A program made the translations under genes and the position numbers. 64,000 nucleotides of DNA from Nocardiopsis sp. N85 (GTDB lineage Bacteria; Actinomycetota; Actinomycetes; Streptosporangiales; Streptosporangiaceae): positions 62,001 to 126,000 of the forward strand of contig NZ_JARBUT010000005.1 in assembly GCF_028882275.1 (NCBI RefSeq), written 5' to 3'. The notes beneath the pieces were generated by a model, which made no database searches, had not been told where the DNA came from, and worked only from the letters and a program-made list of their open reading frames with translations. This document shows, in pieces, positions 58,281 through 64,000 of the stretch (positions within the stretch are counted from its first letter, which is position 1; the number at the start of each line of letters is the position of its first letter).

Positions 58281-58425
58281 CTCGTTGCTATGCGCGCCAT
58301 TTAACCGAGTAAGGACTTGACGCGGTGTATAGCCCCAACCGTGTACTCCCGTACCCCCACGGGCTGTCCCGCCACCATCCCCCCGGCCTCCCGAGGCGCG
58401 CACACAGAAGGGATGTGTTGACAAG

Positions 58426-61050
58426 GTGGCACCCCACCGTAAACGTCTGGCGTCACTCGCCGGATTGACCCTGTTGGCGGGTTTGGTCTCCGCAACACCC
58501 GCGGGAGCCGACGAGATCTCGGAACTCGCCCCCCTGCACCCCGTTCCCACCCCCGAGGACGGAGAACTGGTCCATCAGGCCAACGGCCTGTGGTTCATCG
58601 AGCTGGAGAGTCCCCCCACCACCCAGGGCACCTCCGCTTCGACGGTCGAGAAGGAACAGAAGGAGTTCCGCACCGAGGCCGAGGAGTACGGCCTGGAGTA
58701 CGACGAGCGCCACTCCTTCGGCGACCTGTGGAACGGTCTGTCCGTGGAGATGGACGACGCCCAGGTGGGCACCGCGCGGTCGATCCCCGGGGTCCGGGCC
58801 ATCTACCCCGTCGTGACGTACGGGATTCCCGAGGCCGAGGAGAGCGTTCCCGACCTCGACACCGCGCTGCCCATGACCGGCGCCGACATCGCCCAGAACG
58901 AACTCGGTCTGAGCGGTGAGGGCGTCCGGGTCGCCATCATGGACACCGGCGTCGACTACACCCACCCCGACCTGGGCGGCGGCGGATTCCCCAACGACCG
59001 CGTGGTCGCCGGCCACGACTTCGTCGGAGACGACTTCAACGCCCAGGACCCGAACGCCGTCCCGGCCCCCGATGACGACCCCCAGGACTGCAACGGTCAC
59101 GGGACCCACGTGGCGGGCATCGTCGGCGCCGAGGGCGAGGTCACCGGTGTGGCCCCCGACGTGGTGTTCGGCGCCTACAAGGTGTTCGGCTGCGCCGGTT
59201 CCACCACCTCCGACATCATGATCGCGGCCATGGAGCAGGCGCTGGCCGACGACATGGACGTGCTCAACATGAGCATCGGCTCCTCGCACTCCTGGCCGCA
59301 GTACCCGACCGCCACCGCCTCCGACAACCTGGTCGACGAGGGCATGGTCGTCGTCGCCTCGATCGGCAACGAGGGCGCCACCGGCCTGTACTCCGCGGGC
59401 GCACCCGGCCTCGGCGAGCACGTCATCGGCGTGGCCTCCTTCGACAACACCCACGTACAGAGCGTCTCGGCGGTGGCCAACCCCAGCGGTGAGGCCGTCG
59501 CCTACATGAACATGGGCGGCGCCGCCGAACCCCCCACCTCCGGTGAGACCGACCCGCTCGCATCGGCCGGACGGGCCTGCACGTCCTTGGGCGACACCGT
59601 CGGCGACCTGACCGGCAAGACCGCGCTCATCATCCGCGGTGCCTGCACCTTCGCCGAGAAGTACAACGCGGCCGTCGACGCGGGGGCCACCGGCGTCGTC
59701 GTCTACAACAACGTGGCCGGCCTCTTCGCGGGCGGCGGCATCGTGGACCGCGGCGCCTTCTCCGTCGGCGTCGCCAACTCGTCCGGCCTGCACCTGCTCG
59801 AACTGCTGGAGGGCGACGAGCCCGTCACGCTGGGCTGGAGCGACGAGGTCATCACCGTTCCCAACCCGACCGGCGGACTGATCAGCTCCTTCAGCTCCTA
59901 CGGTCTGGCCGCCGACCTCACGGTCAAGCCGGACATCGGCGCGCCCGGTGGTCTGATCAACTCCACCTACCCGGTCGCCAAGGGGAGCTACGCCACCGTC
60001 AGCGGAACCTCGATGTCGTCGCCGCACGTGGCCGGCGGTGTGGCGCTGCTCCTCCAGGCCCGCCCCGACCTGGGCGCGCACGAGGTCCGCACCGTTCTCC
60101 AGAACAGCGCCGACCCCAAGGCCTGGTGGGGCAACCCCGGTCTCGGATTCTCGGACAACGTCCACCGTCAGGGCGCCGGGATGATGGACATCCCCGGCTC
60201 GGTCCTGGCCACCACCACGGTCACCCCGGGCAAGCTGTCGCTGGGCGCCACCGAGGGCCCGGCCACGGAGACCGTCACCATCACCAACGACGGTGACGCC
60301 GAGGCCGTCTACGAGCTGTCCCACGAGGGCGCGCTCGGGACCCACGGCAACACCTTCGCGCCGAGCTTCAACGACGGCTTCGCGGACGTGGCGTTCGGCA
60401 CCGACGAGGTGACCGTCGCCCCGGGTGCCTCGGTCGAGGTACAGCTCACCGTGACCCCGCCCGCCCGCGACCACAGCCAGATGATCTACGGCGGCTACGT
60501 CGTGGTCTCCCAGGTGGACGGCGAGACCTACCGGGTCCCGTACGCCGCCTACAACGGGGACTACCAGGAGATCCCGGCCCTCGCTCCCACCGAGCACGGG
60601 CTGCCGTGGCTGACCTCGATCACCGACTGCGACGCGTTCGCCGGGCTGGAGTGCGCCGGCGGCGGTTCCTTCGAGAACCGTCCCGAGGGCCACGCCTACA
60701 GCCTGGAGTGGGTCGACGGCCTGCCCGACGTGCCCTACGTCATCGCGCACTTCGACCACCACGTCACCCGACTGGACCTGGTGATCATCAACGCGCGCAC
60801 CGGCCGCCCGGTCCACCCGCGCAACAACATCGCCGCCTCGGTGGACCACGTCGGCCGCAACGCCACACCCACCGCGTTCCACAGCTACGTGTGGGACGGC
60901 ACCTACGTGGACTCCCACGGCAGGGTGAAGGACGTCAAGAACGGCGACTACCGCCTCGAACTGCGCGCCCTGAAGGCGCTCGGTGACGAGTCGAACCCCG
61001 ACCACTGGGAGACCTGGACCTCCCCGGTCATCACGATCGACCGGGGCTGA
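58426..61050 (+). CDS. Secreted subtilisin-like serine protease (S8) with PA domain
   Basis: The protein has 874 residues. A signal peptide (ends near TPAGADE, about 28) is followed by an I9-like propeptide (about 45-130). The S8 triad is D173 (IMDTGVDYTHPDL), H225 (GHGTHVAGI) and S529 (SGTSMSSPHVAGG). A PA domain is inserted at about 375-470. C-terminal beta domains follow. It is probably exported and self-processed. GTG 58426 lacks a clear Shine-Dalgarno. The gene interrupts the ftsY-smc neighbourhood on the opposite strand. Confidence 0.93.
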   Translation: MAPHRKRLASLAGLTLLAGLVSATPAGADEISELAPLHPVPTPEDGELVHQANGLWFIELESPPTTQGTSASTVEKEQKEFRTEAEEYGLEYDERHSFGDLWNGLSVEMDDAQVGTARSIPGVRAIYPVVTYGIPEAEESVPDLDTALPMTGADIAQNELGLSGEGVRVAIMDTGVDYTHPDLGGGGFPNDRVVAGHDFVGDDFNAQDPNAVPAPDDDPQDCNGHGTHVAGIVGAEGEVTGVAPDVVFGAYKVFGCAGSTTSDIMIAAMEQALADDMDVLNMSIGSSHSWPQYPTATASDNLVDEGMVVVASIGNEGATGLYSAGAPGLGEHVIGVASFDNTHVQSVSAVANPSGEAVAYMNMGGAAEPPTSGETDPLASAGRACTSLGDTVGDLTGKTALIIRGACTFAEKYNAAVDAGATGVVVYNNVAGLFAGGGIVDRGAFSVGVANSSGLHLLELLEGDEPVTLGWSDEVITVPNPTGGLISSFSSYGLAADLTVKPDIGAPGGLINSTYPVAKGSYATVSGTSMSSPHVAGGVALLLQARPDLGAHEVRTVLQNSADPKAWWGNPGLGFSDNVHRQGAGMMDIPGSVLATTTVTPGKLSLGATEGPATETVTITNDGDAEAVYELSHEGALGTHGNTFAPSFNDGFADVAFGTDEVTVAPGASVEVQLTVTPPARDHSQMIYGGYVVVSQVDGETYRVPYAAYNGDYQEIPALAPTEHGLPWLTSITDCDAFAGLECAGGGSFENRPEGHAYSLEWVDGLPDVPYVIAHFDHHVTRLDLVIINARTGRPVHPRNNIAASVDHVGRNATPTAFHSYVWDGTYVDSHGRVKDVKNGDYRLELRALKALGDESNPDHWETWTSPVITIDRG

Positions 61051-61071
61051 CGACCCCTCCGCCCCGGTCAC

Positions 61072-61102
61072 GGGCCGCCCTCTCCCCCGGGGAGGGCGGC
61101 CC
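61072..61102. terminator. Bidirectional terminator between the subtilase gene and smc
   Basis: GGGCCGCCCTC and GAGGGCGGCCC form an 11-pair stem with a short C/G-rich loop. It lies 22 bases after the subtilase stop and 30 bases beyond the smc stop. Confidence 0.7.
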
Positions 61103-61131
61103 CCTCTTCTCCGGGACGCCGGAAGCGGACG

Positions 61132-64000
61132 TCAGGCGGGGCGTTCGAGTTTCTGGCTGATGACCTGGGAGATGCCGTCGCCCTGCATGGTGACGCCGTA
61201 CAGGGCGTCGGCCGCCTCCATGGTGCGCTTCTGGTGGGTGATGACGATGAGCTGCGAGGCGGACCGCAGCTCCTCGAAGATCACCAGGAGCCGCTGGAGG
61301 TTGGTGTCGTCCAGCGCCGCCTCGACCTCGTCCATCACGTAGAACGGCGACGGCCGGGCCTTGAAGATCGCGGCCAGGAACGCCACCGCCGTCAACGAGC
61401 GCTCACCGCCCGAGAGCAGGGACAGCCGTTTGACCTTCTTGCCGGGCGGGCGGGCCTCCACCTCGATGCCGGTGGTGAGCATGTCGTCGGGGTTCGTGAG
61501 CAGCAGACGGCCCTCGCCGCCCGGGAAGAGCCGGCCGAAGATCGCCGAGAACTCCCGCTCCACGTCGAGGTAGGCGGAGGCGAACACCTCCTGCACTCGC
61601 GCGTCCACCTCCTGGACGATGTCCATCAGGTCGCGCCGGGTCTTCTTGAGGTCCTCCAGCTGGGCGTTGAGGAAGGAGTGCCGTTCCTCCAGCGCCGCGA
61701 ACTCCTCCAGGGCCAAGGGGTTGATCTTGCCGAGCTGGTTGAGCTGGCGTTCGGCCGTCTTGGCCCGCTTGAGCTGCACCTCGCGCACGTACGGCACGGG
61801 GACGGCGTCCTCGTCGGCGTCGGCGGGCGGCGGCACGGGCACGCGCGGACCGTACTCGGCGATGAGCGTGGGCACGTCCACGCCCATCTCCTCCATCGCC
61901 TTGGTCTCCAACTGCTCCAGGCGCAGTCGGCGTTCGGCGCGGGCCATCTCGCCGCTGTGCGCCGAACCGGTGAGCTTCTCCAGGTCCACCGACAGCTCGC
62001 GGACCCGGGCGCGCACCGTGCGCAGTTCGGCGTCGCGGGCCTCCTTGTCGGTCTCGGCGGCGACCCGTTCGGCCTCCGCGGCGGTCAGCGAAACGGCGAT
62101 GCGCTCCAGGGCCAGGCGGGCGCTCTCGGCGACCGCCTCCGCGATGGTGGCCTGGGCGGCGCGCAGGGCACGGCGCTGTTCGGCGCGTTCGAGGGCCCTG
62201 CGCTCCTCGGCGGCCTGTGCCGAGAGCCGTTCGGCCAGGCCGGCGACGGCGCGGGCGCGCTCCTCGGCGGTGCGCACCGCCAGACGGCGTTCCATCTCGG
62301 CGGCGCGGGCCAGAGAGGCCTGGGCGGCGAGTCCGTCGCGCACCTCGGGGTCGGGCGCCTCCTCCTCCAGGGAGGCTGCCATCTCCTCGGCCTCGGCGAG
62401 CCGCTCCTCCAGACGCGCGAGCTTCCCGACGTCCTCGGCTCGGGCGGCGGTGGCCTTGGACGCGGCCGCGGCGTACCGCCCGGACTCGGCCTCGGCGGAC
62501 CGGGCCTGACCGCCGAGCTTGCCCAGGCGCTGGGCGGTCTCGTTGCGCCTGCGGTCGCCTTGGCGGCGGCGGACGGTGAGCTCCCGCACCCGTTCGGTGA
62601 GTTCGGCGCGCTCGGCCTTCTTGGCGTCGAGCTCCTCGGCGGCGGTGGCCGCGGCCTCGGTGGCGACCTCCAGTTTCGCGGCGGCCTCGTCGACGGCGGC
62701 CTGGATCTCCAGCAGGCTGGGCGCGGCGGCAGAGCCGCCGTGGGCCAGGGCGGCGCCGATGACGTCCCCGTCAGGGGTGACGGCGCGCACGCCCGGCAGT
62801 TTGCCGGCCAGATCGCGGGCGGTGGCCAGGTCGGGGGCGAGCACGACGCGGTCGAGCAAGGCGGTGAGGGGACCGGCGAGGTGTTCGGGGGCGGTGACCG
62901 CGTCCACGGCGTAGCGGATGCCGACGGGCGGCGACGGCCAGTCCGCGCGGGGCGGCGCGGGCAGCGCGCCGGCGATGACGATTCCGGCCCGGCCCGCGTC
63001 CTCGGCGCGCAGCAGTTCGAGGGCGGCGACGGCGACTGCGGGATCGTCGACCGCGACGGCGCCGGCGGCCGCTCCCAGGGCCGCGGCGACGGCCGCCTCG
63101 CGTCCGGGCTCCACCTGGATCAGGGAGGCCAGCGCGCCGAGCAGACCGGTCAGGTCCGAACCGAGGAGAGCGGCCGCGCCGTCCTTACCGGCCAGTCCCG
63201 GTTCGAGGGCCTCCTTGCGGGCGGCCAGGGCGGCCCGCTCACCCTCGGCGGCGCGTTCGGCGTCGCGCAGCCGGTTGAGGTCGGTCTCGACCTGGGCGAG
63301 CGCGGCGGCGGCCTCCTCCTGGGCCGCGTCGAGTTCGGCGTCGCCCTCGTCGAGACCGGCGGCCTCCTCGGCCGCCATCTCGTACTCGGCCTGGGCCTGT
63401 TCGGCGCGTTCGGCGGCCTGAGCGGCGGCCTCCTCCAACCGGGTGATCTCGGCCTCGCCGGAGGACAGCCGACCGCGCAGGCCCTCCACGTTCGCGGACA
63501 GGCGCACCAACTGCTCACGGCGTTCGGCGGCGGCCCGACCGGCGGCCTCCAGCCGCTTCTCCTCGCGGTGGAGGGCGTCCTCGACGGAGGTGCGTTCGGC
63601 GACGGCGGTCTCCAGGACCTCCCGGGCCTCGTCCAGCCGGGTGAGCAGCTCCTCCTCCTGGGCGGCGGCCTCCTCGGCCTCCCTCTCCAGTTCCTCGGGG
63701 TCGCGCCGGTGGACGGGTTCGTCGCCGACGGAGGCGAGGTTGCGGAAGCGTTCGGCGGCCAGCCCGCGCACCGCGTCCAGGCGTTCGGTGAGCCGGGACA
63801 GGGCGTGGTAGGTCTCGGTGGTCCGGGTCAGGACTGGGGCGGCCTCGGCGCTCTGGGCCTCCAGCACGGCCTCGCGCTCCTGGGCCTGGGCGAGGGAGGC
63901 CTCCACGGCGGTCCGACGGAGCAGGACCTCCTTCTCGTCGGCCTCCTCCTGGGCGAGCTGCTCGGTGAGGATGACGATGTCGTCGGCGAGCAGGCGCAGG
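61132..64000 (-). CDS. smc: Chromosome segregation protein SMC (C-terminal 955 residues, cut by window end)
   Basis: The frame is open from the right edge to the stop at 61132; the start lies beyond 64000. Seen here are the end of coiled coil 1, the hinge (about 63100-62750; LLGSDLTGLLGALASLIQVEPG), coiled coil 2, and the C-terminal ATPase head. The head has the signature LSLLSGGERSLTA and Walker B PFYVMDEVEAALDD. It organises chromosomes with ScpA and ScpB. A GTG at 63906 is internal to the coiled coil and is not the start. Position next to ftsY is conserved. Confidence 0.96.
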   Translation of the reverse strand, partial: LRLLADDIVILTEQLAQEEADEKEVLLRRTAVEASLAQAQEREAVLEAQSAEAAPVLTRTTETYHALSRLTERLDAVRGLAAERFRNLASVGDEPVHRRDPEELEREAEEAAAQEEELLTRLDEAREVLETAVAERTSVEDALHREEKRLEAAGRAAAERREQLVRLSANVEGLRGRLSSGEAEITRLEEAAAQAAERAEQAQAEYEMAAEEAAGLDEGDAELDAAQEEAAAALAQVETDLNRLRDAERAAEGERAALAARKEALEPGLAGKDGAAALLGSDLTGLLGALASLIQVEPGREAAVAAALGAAAGAVAVDDPAVAVAALELLRAEDAGRAGIVIAGALPAPPRADWPSPPVGIRYAVDAVTAPEHLAGPLTALLDRVVLAPDLATARDLAGKLPGVRAVTPDGDVIGAALAHGGSAAAPSLLEIQAAVDEAAAKLEVATEAAATAAEELDAKKAERAELTERVRELTVRRRQGDRRRNETAQRLGKLGGQARSAEAESGRYAAAASKATAARAEDVGKLARLEERLAEAEEMAASLEEEAPDPEVRDGLAAQASLARAAEMERRLAVRTAEERARAVAGLAERLSAQAAEERRALERAEQRRALRAAQATIAEAVAESARLALERIAVSLTAAEAERVAAETDKEARDAELRTVRARVRELSVDLEKLTGSAHSGEMARAERRLRLEQLETKAMEEMGVDVPTLIAEYGPRVPVPPPADADEDAVPVPYVREVQLKRAKTAERQLNQLGKINPLALEEFAALEERHSFLNAQLEDLKKTRRDLMDIVQEVDARVQEVFASAYLDVEREFSAIFGRLFPGGEGRLLLTNPDDMLTTGIEVEARPPGKKVKRLSLLSGGERSLTAVAFLAAIFKARPSPFYVMDEVEAALDDTNLQRLLVIFEELRSASQLIVITHQKRTMEAADALYGVTMQGDGISQVISQKLERPA

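Noticed and set aside
58453..61071. 872-codon minus-strand open frame
   Set aside because: It is antisense to the subtilase gene, which has a full catalytic triad and signal peptide.

Overview
The window is very GC-rich DNA (third codon positions are almost all G or C) from an actinomycete. The gene order from cdsA to smc matches the conserved actinobacterial block known from Mycobacterium and Streptomyces, and a DUF397 remnant, an orphan NarL-type regulator and a GlgE-TreS-Pep2-GlgB cluster fit a filamentous actinomycete. A Nocardiopsis-like member of the Streptosporangiales is my guess; the genus is not proven by the sequence. There is no CRISPR array, rRNA, tRNA or intact insertion sequence that I can support.

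Positions 1-9250 are accessory. They hold the start of a polytopic GT-C-like membrane protein, two coupled SAM methyltransferases, a CorC/HlyC-type CBS membrane protein, a hypothetical protein, a third methyltransferase, a GxSxG hydrolase, a truncated DUF397 gene, a six-cysteine micro-protein in an operon with a NarL response regulator, a small ORF whose ribosome binding site lies inside a hairpin, and a frameshifted HicB-like antitoxin. From 9480 to 23052 come a RelA/SpoT homologue with a degenerate synthetase domain, etfBA, a membrane Ser/Thr kinase, an enoyl-CoA hydratase, a TPP-riboswitch-controlled YkoEDC transporter and a class A penicillin-binding protein.

From 23797 to 32055 the plus strand carries the complete GlgE pathway. 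TreS converts trehalose to maltose, Pep2 phosphorylates maltose, GlgE polymerises maltose-1-phosphate into alpha-1,4-glucan and GlgB branches it. A consensus CRP/GlxR-type palindrome lies upstream. GlgB has an unusual histone-H1-like Lys/Ala-rich N-terminus encoded by a 57-bp tandem repeat.

From 33552 to 64000 almost everything is on the minus strand and is core information processing. This includes cdsA, frr, pyrH, tsf, rpsB (with a divergent M23 gene), xerC, a Rid-family gene, dprA, comM, yraN, a DUF2469 gene, lepB, rplS, trmD, rimM, khpA, rpsP, ffh, a lipoprotein, amt, ftsY and smc (cut by the window end). Compared with the usual arrangement rnhB is missing between lepB and the DUF2469 gene, and glnK-glnD are missing next to amt. 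The ftsY-smc gap holds a cobalamin-riboswitch-controlled btuF-btuC pair without an ATPase gene and a secreted subtilase. No clear new multi-gene system was found. The best candidates for something undescribed are the Cys-rich peptide/regulator operon, the H1-tailed GlgB and the apparently hydrolase-only RSH protein.
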